Source: an uncultured Atopobiaceae bacterium
GTDB taxonomy: Bacteria; Actinomycetota; Coriobacteriia; Coriobacteriales; Atopobiaceae
DNA: 32,731 nucleotides
Assembly: GCA_947631545.1 (NCBI GenBank)
Contig: CANRLS010000010.1
Location: 1 to 32,731, forward strand
Direction: 5' to 3'
This document shows, in pieces, positions 7,548-15,443 of this stretch; positions within the stretch are counted from its first letter, which is position 1; each line of letters opens with the position of its first letter. Both the position numbers and the translations under genes were made by a program. The notes under the pieces were generated by a model. That model was given only the letters and a program-made list of their open reading frames with translations, ran no database searches and was not told the origin of the DNA.

Positions 7548-8717
7548 TCAGGCGTTTGCGCGATGATCGCCGTCGCGCTTCAGCTCGTCCAGGCAGGCCC
7601 GGACGATGCCGTCCACGGGGGCGAGCTTGCCCTCGCCCCAATCGCCGCAGACGAGATAGCCCTCGGTGGGCTCCATGACCATGATGCCGCGGTCGCGGAG
7701 CGTCTTCACGTTGGCCTGGGTCGCCGCGTTCTTCCACATGTGCACGTTCATAGCCGGGCAGACCATCACCTTGGAGGTGGCGGCGAGCACGGTGGCGCAC
7801 ACGCAGTCGTCGGCGAAGCCATGGGCGATCTTGGCGATGGAGTCGGCCGATGCCGGGGCCACGACGATGAGGTCGGCCCAGTCGGCGAGGTCGATGTGGG
7901 GAAGCTGCGAGACCGACCAGTCGAAGAGGTCGATGGCCACGGGGAGGTCCGTCAGAGCCGCGAAGGTGGACTGCCCCACGAACCTTTCGGCGGCGGGGGT
8001 CATGGCCACGGCCACGTCGCAGCCGCCCTTCTGGAGGCCGCGGACGATCTCGGCCGCCTTGTAGGCGGAGACGCTCCCTGTGACGCAGACGGCCACGCTC
8101 GGGGTCTCGGCCTCCTCGATCATCTGCTCGAGAGCGGCCTCGGCGACGGCCTCGGCCGCGCTCGGCGCCTCGACGACGACCTCCTCGACGGTCTCCACGG
8201 TCTCGACGGGCGCGGGCGCCGCGTCGGCGGCCTCGGCCTTGCGGGGACGGCCGCGCCTCTGGGCGGGCTTCGCCTCGGCTTCGGCGCCCTCGGCGACCGT
8301 CTCGGACGTGGGCTCTTCGCCTGCGGGGCTCTTCCCCTCATCGGCATCCTTCGGCGCGCTCTTCGGCTTGGCGTCGTCGGCCTTGGTTTCGTCGGCCTTC
8401 TTCGGGGCCTCCGCCTTCTTGGCCGCCTCGGCCTTGCGGGGACGGCCCCGGCGGGTCGCCTTGGCCTTGGGGGCATCGGCCACGACGCCGGTCTCGCGCA
8501 CCTCGATGATGCCCTTGGTCCTGTCGGTGCGATCGGTCTTCACGCTCACCTTCATGGCGAGGTTCTTGGCCACGGTGCGGGCGCGCTGGGTGAAGCGGCT
8601 GAAGTGCTCCTGCTCGTCGGGCTGGAGATCGAAGACGACGCGGTCGCCCGCCTCCTTGTTCTCGAGCTCCGCCTTGATGGCGAGGCTCCGGGCCTGCATG
8701 GGACGTCCGTTGGGCAT
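7548..8717 (-). CDS. coaC: Phosphopantothenoylcysteine decarboxylase (CoaC) with a 205-residue N-terminal extension carrying two AT-hook motifs
   Basis: The ATG at 8717 follows an AGGAGAGG site and gives 389 residues; the frame is open further upstream but that part lacks a good start. Residues 206-375 form a complete flavoprotein CoaC domain: CVTGSVSAYKAAEIV, the active-site region LPHIDLADWADLIVVAPASA with H274, PAMNVHMW (321-328) and the clamp LVCGDWGEGKL with C357. It decarboxylates 4'-phosphopantothenoylcysteine in CoA synthesis. The N-terminus is unlike CoaC. Residues 1-80 look like a small compact domain with many charged residues. Residues 85-205 are rich in Lys, Ala and Glu and contain RRGRPRK twice (89-95 and 154-160), each followed by AEAA. 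RGRP cores are the DNA minor-groove-binding AT-hook signature. Whether the extension binds DNA is inference. Confidence 0.88.
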   Translation of the reverse strand: MPNGRPMQARSLAIKAELENKEAGDRVVFDLQPDEQEHFSRFTQRARTVAKNLAMKVSVKTDRTDRTKGIIEVRETGVVADAPKAKATRRGRPRKAEAAKKAEAPKKADETKADDAKPKSAPKDADEGKSPAGEEPTSETVAEGAEAEAKPAQRRGRPRKAEAADAAPAPVETVETVEEVVVEAPSAAEAVAEAALEQMIEEAETPSVAVCVTGSVSAYKAAEIVRGLQKGGCDVAVAMTPAAERFVGQSTFAALTDLPVAIDLFDWSVSQLPHIDLADWADLIVVAPASADSIAKIAHGFADDCVCATVLAATSKVMVCPAMNVHMWKNAATQANVKTLRDRGIMVMEPTEGYLVCGDWGEGKLAPVDGIVRACLDELKRDGDHRANA

Positions 8718-8832
8718 GGTGTTCCTCTCCTTCTCGCCGTCGGTTCCGTCTGTCGCTTCGCGTCGTTCGCCTCTCTTCGCCCCTCCTTCGCCTGGAACCG
8801 TTCGGGCACCGGAGAGGTCCAGATCCCATGGA

Positions 8833-9549
8833 TCAGCCACCGCGTCCGATGACGAGGATCCGCTTGCAGTAGGGGCATTCGGTGATGGGCGCCTCGCGCT
8901 CGAGCTCGGCGATGACGCCAGGCTGGAGCGAGACCCGGCAGATGCTCGGGCTCTTTCCCCGAAGCTCCTCCACCGCGAGCCCGTCGAATCGCTCCATCGC
9001 CCTCTCGTAGGCCAAGAGCGCGTCGCCGTCGAGGCCCTCGGCGAGGCGGCGCCTCTCCTCGCGGAGCTTGGAAACCTCCGAGCGCGCCTCCCCCACCGTG
9101 GCGCGGGCCCGCTTCGCGATGGCATCGACCGCCTGGCCGGCCCTTTCGAGCGCGACGTTGGCCTTGGCCTCCCTGCCCTCGATCTCGACGAGGGCGACCA
9201 TGGTGCTCTCGCTCGTGAACTCGACCTTCTCGAGGCGCTTGGCGAGATTCGAGTACTGCTCCCGGATGCTCTCCTGGCTCCGATAGTCCATCGGGCCGCT
9301 CTCGCTCCGGGCCTTCACCTCCTCGATGGCGCTCTCGAGGCGCTTCCTGTCCTCGTCGAGGTCGGCGAGGGCCATCTCGAGGTCCTTCCGCTGGCCCTTG
9401 ATCGGCCCCATGAGCGATTCGACGCGCTTCCTGGCCCTCACGGCCTTCTCGAGCGCGGCGAGCTCGGGCGGGTTCTGGGCGCGCTCGCTCGCGCGGGCGA
9501 TCTGGAGGTCGAGTTCCTGGAGGGAGAGGAGCAGCTCCGCCGTATCCAT
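8833..9549 (-). CDS. Coiled-coil protein with C-terminal zinc-ribbon-like motif (DUF164/C4-type zinc ribbon family)
   Basis: The ATG at 9549 has GGGAGG seven bases upstream, so it is preferred over the in-frame ATG at 9570, giving 238 residues. From MDTAELLLSLQELDLQIARA to about residue 185 the protein is mostly charged heptad-like helix, expected to form a long antiparallel coiled coil. The C-terminus has ICRVSLQPG and then ECPYCKRILVI, the zinc-ribbon position of this family. The first knuckle has only one Cys where relatives have C-x-x-C, so the metal site may be altered. Family members often sit beside Nif3-like genes, as here (39 bp downstream of one). Its exact cellular role is not established. 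Confidence 0.82.
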   Translation of the reverse strand: MDTAELLLSLQELDLQIARASERAQNPPELAALEKAVRARKRVESLMGPIKGQRKDLEMALADLDEDRKRLESAIEEVKARSESGPMDYRSQESIREQYSNLAKRLEKVEFTSESTMVALVEIEGREAKANVALERAGQAVDAIAKRARATVGEARSEVSKLREERRRLAEGLDGDALLAYERAMERFDGLAVEELRGKSPSICRVSLQPGVIAELEREAPITECPYCKRILVIGRGG

Positions 9550-9588
9550 CGCGCTCCCTCCCTTTGCCATAAAGGCGCGCTTGTCAGA

Positions 9589-10380
9589 TCACGCCCCCAG
9601 CCCGTGCCAACGCAATTCCCCATCGAGGGCCTCGATGGGCACATCATTCAAGATAGCTGCGGCGACGCTCTTCAGAAGCTGCGAATAGGGCCGTTCCGAG
9701 ACGTCGTGCCCAATTATAATAACTTTCGTTTTCGCATTTCCAGACGATTTCGCGTCGAGCAGATCGAGAATGCGATGGTAGGACGCCTCCCCCGTGACGA
9801 TGCACTCGGCGCCGCCCGCGACGGCCGAGGCGCCGAGGCCCCCGAGCGACCCAGAGAGATAGGCGGCCCTCGAGAGCGGTTCGTCGCCATCGCCCCAGAT
9901 GATCGGCGATGCGCCGAGCCGCTCGCGAAACCGCCGGCCGAGGTCGTCCGCCGTGAGGCCCGAGGCGTCGAGGAGCGCTCCGTAGCCCTCGGGCGTCGCT
10001 CTCCCGAGGAACGGAAGGCCGATGAGGTCGGCGAGATATGGTAAGGCGAGCTGCGATCGATCCAGGTTCGTATGCAGGGCGATGAGCGAGACGCCCTCCT
10101 CGATGGCCTTCCAGAGAAGGGCGCCCGCGGGCGAGGAGTCGCTCGGATCCGGGGTGAGGCGGCTCGGCGCATCGAGGAAGGCGGGATGGTGCGTGAGGAG
10201 GACGTTCGCCCCCATCGAGGCCGCGCGCTCGATGCCCTCCCGGGTGGGGTCGAGGGCGCAGAGGACGCCCGTCACCTCGGACGACGGGTCTCCGACAAGG
10301 AGCCCGGGACGATCCCAGTCCTCGGCGTCCGTCGCGGGGAACCTCTCCAAGAGCGCCCCTTCGAAAGCCCTGACGTCCAT
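9589..10380 (-). CDS. Nif3-like dinuclear metal-centre protein (DUF34/NIF3 family)
   Basis: The 263-residue protein starts at an ATG with an AAGGGGAGG site. Conserved blocks are DWDRPGLLVGD near residue 22, LLTHHPAF with its metal-binding histidines, ALHTNLD, TGEASYHRIL and IGHDVSERPYSQLL near the end. These are the metal-ligand motifs of the toroidal hexameric NIF3 family, often labelled GTP cyclohydrolase I type 2 homologue, although the true substrate is unsettled. It lies between mnmA and the zinc-ribbon gene in the operon. A short patch (9709-9741, minus-strand codons for NAKTKVIII) uses AT-rich codons such as AAA, ATT and ATA that are otherwise rare here. Confidence 0.88.
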   Translation of the reverse strand: MDVRAFEGALLERFPATDAEDWDRPGLLVGDPSSEVTGVLCALDPTREGIERAASMGANVLLTHHPAFLDAPSRLTPDPSDSSPAGALLWKAIEEGVSLIALHTNLDRSQLALPYLADLIGLPFLGRATPEGYGALLDASGLTADDLGRRFRERLGASPIIWGDGDEPLSRAAYLSGSLGGLGASAVAGGAECIVTGEASYHRILDLLDAKSSGNAKTKVIIIGHDVSERPYSQLLKSVAAAILNDVPIEALDGELRWHGLGA

Positions 10381-10451
10381 GCTGGCCTCCCCTTCCTCGG
10401 CGATCGTGCCCTGCGGCCCCCCGCCGCCGCATGGAGGATCCTTTGGCTCCC

Positions 10452-11513
10452 TCAGGCGAACGCGACGCTGGAGATCGTCCCTTCGCCGATGACGACGTCC
10501 TCCGAGTACAGCGCGGCGGACTGCCCCGGGGCCGCGAGCACCGGGTCCTCGGTGAAGGTCGCCTCGGCGGTGCCCAGGGACCCGCGCCTGAGGGAGACGG
10601 GCCTCGCGGTGGCGCGGTAGTGCGTCTGCACCGCCACGGGGATCGCTTCCAGCGCCCCCTCGTCCACGTTCAGCGTGACGTCCACGAGCTCGAGCCGAGC
10701 CACCTTGGGCTGGTCGCCATGGCCGACCACGATGGTCGCGTCATCCGCGACGATCTCCTTCACGAACCAAGGGCCGCCGGAAAGGCCGAGGCCCCGTCTC
10801 TGGCCGACCGTGTAGCTGGCGATCCCCCTGTGCGTGCCGAGCGCCTTCCCCTCCTCGCTCACGATGGGACCGGGCTCGAGGCTCTCCGGCGCGAGGCGCT
10901 CGAGGACCTGCCGGTAGTCGCCATCCGGAGCGAAGCACACCCCCTCGGAATCGGCTTCGGAGGCCGCCGGCAGCCCGTGGTCGAGCGCGCGCCGGCGCAC
11001 CTCCGCCTTCGTCTCGTCTGCCAAGGGGAATGCGAGCCTTTCCGCCTGCTCGGGCGAGAGGCGCGCAAGGAAGTAGCTCTGGTCCTTGGCGCCGTCTCGC
11101 CCCCTGGCGATCCTCACGACCCCGTCTTCGCCCTCCACGAGGCGCGCGTAGTGGCCCGTCGCCACGCGATCGGCGCCGACCTCGTCGGCGGCGCGGATGA
11201 GCTCCTCCACCTTGAGGGCCCTGTTGCAGAGGGTGCAGGGGTTGGGCGTGAGGCCGCGCGCATACGCCGTCGCGAAGGGCGCCATGACCCGCTCGAAGAA
11301 GGCCTCGCCCACGTCGCGCACCATGAAGGGGACGCCGAGCCCCTCGCAGGTGGCGCGGGCCCTCTCGATGGCCCTGGGCGATGGAACGGGGACGTCCGGC
11401 CCCGGGGCGCGCATGACCAGGAGGCAGCCCACGGGATCGAAGCCGCGCTCCCTCGCCCAGAGGATGGCCACCGACGAATCGACCCCGCCCGACAGGCCGA
11501 CGAGGAGCCTCAT
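10452..11513 (-). CDS. mnmA: tRNA-specific 2-thiouridylase MnmA
   Basis: The 353-residue protein has the PP-loop ATP-pyrophosphatase motif SGGVDSS at 8-14, NPCTLCN at 91-97 with catalytic C96, ATGHYARL, KDQSYFLARL and EGVCF with C193, the Cys that forms the persulfide/disulfide pair. SYTVGQRRGLGLSGG and a C-terminal beta-barrel follow. It thiolates U34 of Lys, Glu and Gln tRNAs. The start ATG overlaps the TGA of the upstream cysteine desulfurase gene (ATGA), so the two are translationally coupled. This fits delivery of sulfur from the desulfurase to MnmA. Confidence 0.96.
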   Translation of the reverse strand: MRLLVGLSGGVDSSVAILWARERGFDPVGCLLVMRAPGPDVPVPSPRAIERARATCEGLGVPFMVRDVGEAFFERVMAPFATAYARGLTPNPCTLCNRALKVEELIRAADEVGADRVATGHYARLVEGEDGVVRIARGRDGAKDQSYFLARLSPEQAERLAFPLADETKAEVRRRALDHGLPAASEADSEGVCFAPDGDYRQVLERLAPESLEPGPIVSEEGKALGTHRGIASYTVGQRRGLGLSGGPWFVKEIVADDATIVVGHGDQPKVARLELVDVTLNVDEGALEAIPVAVQTHYRATARPVSLRRGSLGTAEATFTEDPVLAAPGQSAALYSEDVVIGEGTISSVAFA

Positions 11514-12694
11514 GACCCGAGCCTTGCCGCCAGGATCTGCTCCAGGCACGCCGCGAAGGCCTCGAGCTCGGCGTCGCTCACGCGCTCGTCGAACGAGATC
11601 CGCAGGGCGCCGAAGGCGAGGTCTTTGGGGATGCCCATGGCCGTGAGCACATGGGAGGGATCGAGCGAGCCCGAGCTGCAGGCGGAGCCCGCCGAGACTT
11701 CGAACCCCGCCTCGTCGAGCGCCAAGATCATGGTCTCCGATTCCAGGCCGTCCACGCAGACGTTCACGATGCCCGGGAGCCTCGACGAGCCGTCGTAGGG
11801 AAGCGGGCTCGTCGCACGGACGCGCGGGTGCTCGAGCAGGCGCTCCGCGAGCCGCTCCGCCTTGCGGGAGGTCTTCGCCATCGCGGCGTCGAGGCCGGAT
11901 CGGAGCTCCGCCGCCGTCTTTCCGAAGGCCACGGCGCCCGCCACGTCCTGGGTTCCCGCGCGCCTTCCGCCCTCCTGCCCGCCGCCGAAGGACTGCGGGG
12001 CGAAGGGGGTCGCGTTCCTCATCGCCAGGGCACCGACGCCGGGCGCGGCGCCGATCTTGTGGGCCGCGAGCGAGACGGCGTCGACGGCCGAGAGGTCGAG
12101 CCGCACGTGGCAGAACGCCTGGATCGCATCGGTGAAGAAGGGGGCGCCGCACCTATGGGCGCTCTCCCCCAGCCGGCGGATGGGCTGGGCGGCCCCGGTC
12201 TCGTTGTTGGCGGCCATGACGGCGACGAGGGCCACGTCGTCTCCGAGGAGCCCTTCGAGCGCCTCGGGCTCCACCACGCCCTCGCGATTCGGCTGGACCC
12301 AGCTGACGGTGAAGCCCCGCTGCCGCAAGGGCGAGGCCAGGTCGAGCACGGAGTCGTGCTCGATGGAGGAGAGGATCGCGCGCGAGCGGCGCCGGTCCCG
12401 GAGGCGCATGCCCTCGGCCATCCCGAGGACGGCGATGTTGTTGGCCTCGGTGCCGCCGCCGGTGAAGGCGACGTCGCCCGGCCTGAACCCGTGGCCGAGG
12501 GCGCTCGCGATCTGGCGCCGGGCGCCGTCGAGCGAGCGCGCGGCGGCCCTGCCGAGGCTGTGCGTGGAGTTGGGGTTCGCCTTCGCCCAGGGCTCGCGCC
12601 TGTAGGCGGCCTCGGCCTCGAGCGCGGCCCTTCGGAGCGGCGCCGAGGCGGCGTAGTCGAGGTAGATCTTGGCGGCCAGGTCCATCGCGCTCAC
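11510..12694 (-). CDS. Cysteine desulfurase (NifS/IscS family), likely sulfur donor for MnmA
   Basis: This 394-residue PLP enzyme shows YLDYAASAP at the N-terminus, GGTEANN at 80-86, ANNETGA, the PLP lysine K213 in SLAAHKIGA, GGGQEGGRRAGTQ and the mobile catalytic C339 in SAGSACSSGSLDPSHVL. It removes sulfur from L-cysteine to form an enzyme persulfide. The first start is a GTG at 12694, three bases after the rpe stop; an ATG at 12685 is an alternative. Its stop overlaps mnmA by four bases, so its main client is probably tRNA thiolation. No iscU- or sufU-like scaffold lies in the window. Confidence 0.94.
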   Translation of the reverse strand: MSAMDLAAKIYLDYAASAPLRRAALEAEAAYRREPWAKANPNSTHSLGRAAARSLDGARRQIASALGHGFRPGDVAFTGGGTEANNIAVLGMAEGMRLRDRRRSRAILSSIEHDSVLDLASPLRQRGFTVSWVQPNREGVVEPEALEGLLGDDVALVAVMAANNETGAAQPIRRLGESAHRCGAPFFTDAIQAFCHVRLDLSAVDAVSLAAHKIGAAPGVGALAMRNATPFAPQSFGGGQEGGRRAGTQDVAGAVAFGKTAAELRSGLDAAMAKTSRKAERLAERLLEHPRVRATSPLPYDGSSRLPGIVNVCVDGLESETMILALDEAGFEVSAGSACSSGSLDPSHVLTAMGIPKDLAFGALRISFDERVSDAELEAFAACLEQILAARLGS

Positions 12695-12697
12695 GGC

Positions 12698-13375
12698 TCA
12701 GGCGCCCATGCCCTTGCCGAGCCTCGCCCTCTCCCTGAGGAGGGCGATCGTCCGGGAGCGGTCTTGCGTCTTGAAGACGGCGCTCCCGCACACCACCACG
12801 TCGGCTCCGGCCCTCACGACGTCCTCGATGTTGGCGGGGCCGATGCCGCCGTCCACCTCGATGAGGGCGGTGGGATTGCGCCTGTCGCGGAGCTCCCTCA
12901 CCCGGCGGATCCGCTCAAGGCTCTGGGGGATGAAGGTCTGCCCCGAGAACCCGGGCTCGACGCTCATCACGAGCACGTAGTCGACGTAGTCGATCACCGC
13001 CTCGAGCGACGAGACGGCCGTCGCGGGGTTGAGCGCGACGCCGGGCCTCGCGCCCGCGGCGCGGATGCGCTGGCACATGCGGTAGGCATGGGGACAGGCC
13101 TCGAGATGGAACGAGAGGGCGTCGGCGCCCGCGCCCAGGTAGAAGTCGGCGACGGCCCTCGGGTCGGCCACCATGAGGTGCGTGTCGACGACGAGGTCGC
13201 TCCGGCGCTTGCAGGCGGCCACGACGTCCGGGCCGAAGGTGAGGTTCGGCACCCAGCGCCCGTCCATCACATCGACGTGGATCCAGTCGGCGCTCGCGAT
13301 GGAATCGAGCTCGGCGCCCATGTTGAGGAAGTCGGCCGAGAGGATGGACGGCGCGATGCGTACCTCATCTATCAT
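12698..13375 (-). CDS. rpe: Ribulose-phosphate 3-epimerase
   Basis: The 225-residue TIM-barrel protein begins MIDEVRIAPSILSADFLNMG. It shows the family blocks WIHVDVMDGRWVPNLTFGP, VDTHLMVADP, LSFHLEA, GVALNPAT, VLVMSVEPGFSGQ and EVDGGI, which include the metal-binding His and Asp residues and the phosphate-binding end. It interconverts ribulose 5-phosphate and xylulose 5-phosphate in the pentose phosphate pathway. The ATG has a GAGGGAG-like site. The length is normal. It is 36 bp downstream of gpsA and nearly touches the desulfurase gene. Confidence 0.96.
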   Translation of the reverse strand: MIDEVRIAPSILSADFLNMGAELDSIASADWIHVDVMDGRWVPNLTFGPDVVAACKRRSDLVVDTHLMVADPRAVADFYLGAGADALSFHLEACPHAYRMCQRIRAAGARPGVALNPATAVSSLEAVIDYVDYVLVMSVEPGFSGQTFIPQSLERIRRVRELRDRRNPTALIEVDGGIGPANIEDVVRAGADVVVCGSAVFKTQDRSRTIALLRERARLGKGMGA

Positions 13376-13411
13376 GTGCGGCTCCCTCGCTTGGCGACCG
13401 GTGCCCCCAGC

Positions 13412-14446
13412 TTAGCCCTCCGGACGGTTCAGGCCATAGAACTCGGTCCTCGGCTCCCGCGAGAGCAGCCCCGCCACCTCGCCGTCGAGCGGCGCGTCCT
13501 CGTAGAGCGCGCGGTAGACGGAGTTCACGAGCGGCGCATCCACGCCGAGGCGAAGGGCGAGGTCATGGGCGCTCGCGGCCGCCCGGTAGCCCTCGACCAC
13601 CATGCCGGTGCGGCCCTCGTAGTCGGCGAGGCCCTCCCCCGCCGCGAACGCCCTGCCGAAGGTGCGGTTCCTCGAGTGCGGCGAGGTGCACGTGGCCACG
13701 AGGTCGCCCATGCCGGCGAGCCCCATGCAGGTGATCGGATCGGCGCCGAGGGCGTAGGCGATGCGGGTCATCTCGGCGAGCCCTCGGGTCATGAGCACGG
13801 CGAGCGTGTTGTCGCCGAGTCCCATCCCGCTCGCGATGCCGCAGGCGAGCGCCACGACGTTCTTCACGGCGCCGCAGGTGGCCACGCCCACGCGATCGCG
13901 AGAGCCGTAGATCCTGAAGTGCGGACCGCCGAGCACCGCCCTGAAGAGCCCAACGAGGTCATCGTCGGCGGCGCCCACCACGGCGGCGGCGGGAAGGCCC
14001 TTCACCACCTCCTCCGAGTGGTTCGGGCCCGAGAGGATCGCGACTCGCCGGTCGTTGCCGAGCGCATCCGAGGCCACCTGGTGGACGAGGAGCCCCGTCT
14101 CGCGCTCGATGCCCTTGGCGAGGACGAGGAGGGGCGTGGACGGCGCAACGAAGGGCCGGAGCCTCTCGCAGGTTCCCCTGAGGTAGGCGGAGGGCGTGGC
14201 GATGAGGATCGCCTCGGCGCCCGCCACGGCCCCTTCGATCGAGGAGGTGGCCCTGACGTTCGCGGGAAGCTCGTAGCCCGTGGCGTAGCGGGGGTTGCGG
14301 TGGGTGGCGTTCACCCCATCGACGACGTCCTCGAGGAAATCCCAGGCGACGACCTCGTCGACGTTTCTCGCGCAGAGGCCCGCCACGGCCGTTCCCCACG
14401 AGCCGAGGTTCACGACGGCGACGCGCTTCGGGGCGCTCCCAGCCAT
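13412..14446 (-). CDS. gpsA: Glycerol-3-phosphate dehydrogenase [NAD(P)+]
   Basis: The 344-residue protein reduces dihydroxyacetone phosphate to sn-glycerol 3-phosphate, the substrate of the PlsY pathway encoded just upstream. It has an N-terminal Rossmann fold with VVNLGSWGTAVAG, IATPSAYLR, LAKGIERETG, LSGPNHSEEV, the catalytic lysine K195 in CGAVKNVVALACGI and GLAGMGDLVATCTSPHSRNR. The nucleotide loop reads N-L-G-S-W-G where most homologues have G-A-G-S-W-G, so the first glycine of the dinucleotide motif is replaced. The rest of the active site looks intact. It starts ten bases after the plsY stop codon. Confidence 0.95.
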   Translation of the reverse strand: MAGSAPKRVAVVNLGSWGTAVAGLCARNVDEVVAWDFLEDVVDGVNATHRNPRYATGYELPANVRATSSIEGAVAGAEAILIATPSAYLRGTCERLRPFVAPSTPLLVLAKGIERETGLLVHQVASDALGNDRRVAILSGPNHSEEVVKGLPAAAVVGAADDDLVGLFRAVLGGPHFRIYGSRDRVGVATCGAVKNVVALACGIASGMGLGDNTLAVLMTRGLAEMTRIAYALGADPITCMGLAGMGDLVATCTSPHSRNRTFGRAFAAGEGLADYEGRTGMVVEGYRAAASAHDLALRLGVDAPLVNSVYRALYEDAPLDGEVAGLLSREPRTEFYGLNRPEG

Positions 14447-14456
14447 GGCGGCCCCG

Positions 14457-15437
14457 CTAAGCCTCGTCGTCGTTCGCGTCGGCCCTGGGGCCGTCGCCCA
14501 AGAGGCTCGCCTCGAAGTCGTCGACGGCCTCGTTCAGCTCGTCGACGTCCCGCTCGGTGGTGTCGACCTCGCTCTTCACGCTCCGCTCGTCGCCGAAGGT
14601 GTAGGTGGCGCCGGCCTGGGGCCGCCTCGCCGCATCGGCCTCGGCGGCCTCGATGGTCGCAGCCTCGACGTCGTCCGTCGTGTAGTCGTAGCGGCGCTCC
14701 TCGCCGTCGCTCAGGTCCCGGCTCTCGTCCATCACGACCTCCTCGGTGCCGTCGGGCTCCGTCTTCAGGCTGAATTCCGATTCGACGCCGTCCTTGAGCC
14801 TCCGGACGTTCACGCGATGGGCCCAGATGGCGCAGAGGGCGGCGAGGATGAGCGGTATCTCGAAGCCCCAGAAGATGAGCCAGCTGCCCGGCAGCCCCGA
14901 GGGCCAGAAGAGGAAGACCGCCGCGACGGGGAGCGCGACCGACCCCGCGATCGATCCGGCGGAGACGTAGCGGGTGGGGACGGCCACCACGAGGAAGACG
15001 AGGAGAATGACGAGGGCGAGCCAGACGTTCAGGCCGAGCGCCGCCCCGAAGCCGCAGGCGATGCCCTTGCCGCCCTTGAACCCGAGGTAGGGAGAGAAGA
15101 TGTGGCCGCAGACGCAGGCGAGGAAGACGCAGGAGAGGCACCAGCCGAAGGGACCCATGGGGTCGAAGGGCGCGGTGTCGCCGCCGGTGATGAGCAGCGC
15201 GAGCACCAACCTCGAGACGATGACGCAGACGAGGCCCTTCAGGGCGTCGAGGCAGAGCGTCGCCGCGCCGGCCTTGGCGCCCACCGTGCGGGCCACGTTC
15301 GTCGAGCCGATGTTGCCGGATCCCACATGGGTCACGTCGACGCCGGCGCTCCTCTTTGAGATGAGATAGCCGAACGGAACGCCGCAGAGGGCGTAGGCCC
15401 CCAGCATGAGCGCGAGCGTTGCGATGAAGATCGTCAC
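14457..15437 (-). CDS. plsY: Acyl-phosphate:glycerol-3-phosphate acyltransferase PlsY with acidic cytoplasmic tail
   Basis: Residues 1-216 form a complete PlsY: hydrophobic helices, GSGNIGSTNVAR at 39-50 (acyl-phosphate/glycerol-phosphate site), the KGGKG motif at 121-125 and a last helix near 190-207. It makes lysophosphatidic acid at the membrane. Residues 217-326 are an added hydrophilic, very acidic tail (many D, E and T) with no recognised domain; typical PlsY proteins end close to residue 200-220. The gene sits six bases from der and ten bases from gpsA, so lipid precursor supply and acylation are encoded together. Confidence 0.93.
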   Translation of the reverse strand: MTIFIATLALMLGAYALCGVPFGYLISKRSAGVDVTHVGSGNIGSTNVARTVGAKAGAATLCLDALKGLVCVIVSRLVLALLITGGDTAPFDPMGPFGWCLSCVFLACVCGHIFSPYLGFKGGKGIACGFGAALGLNVWLALVILLVFLVVAVPTRYVSAGSIAGSVALPVAAVFLFWPSGLPGSWLIFWGFEIPLILAALCAIWAHRVNVRRLKDGVESEFSLKTEPDGTEEVVMDESRDLSDGEERRYDYTTDDVEAATIEAAEADAARRPQAGATYTFGDERSVKSEVDTTERDVDELNEAVDDFEASLLGDGPRADANDDEA

Positions 15438-15443
15438 GATCGC

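Noticed and set aside
6654-10445. Shared 14-mer CATGGAGGATCCTT near 6668 (minus) and 10430 (plus)
   Set aside because: A few matches of this length are expected by chance between two strands of a 32-kb sequence, and the flanks do not match.
11651-14773. 1040-codon open frame on the plus strand
   Set aside because: It crosses three well-recognised minus-strand genes (desulfurase, rpe, gpsA) and has no recognisable family.
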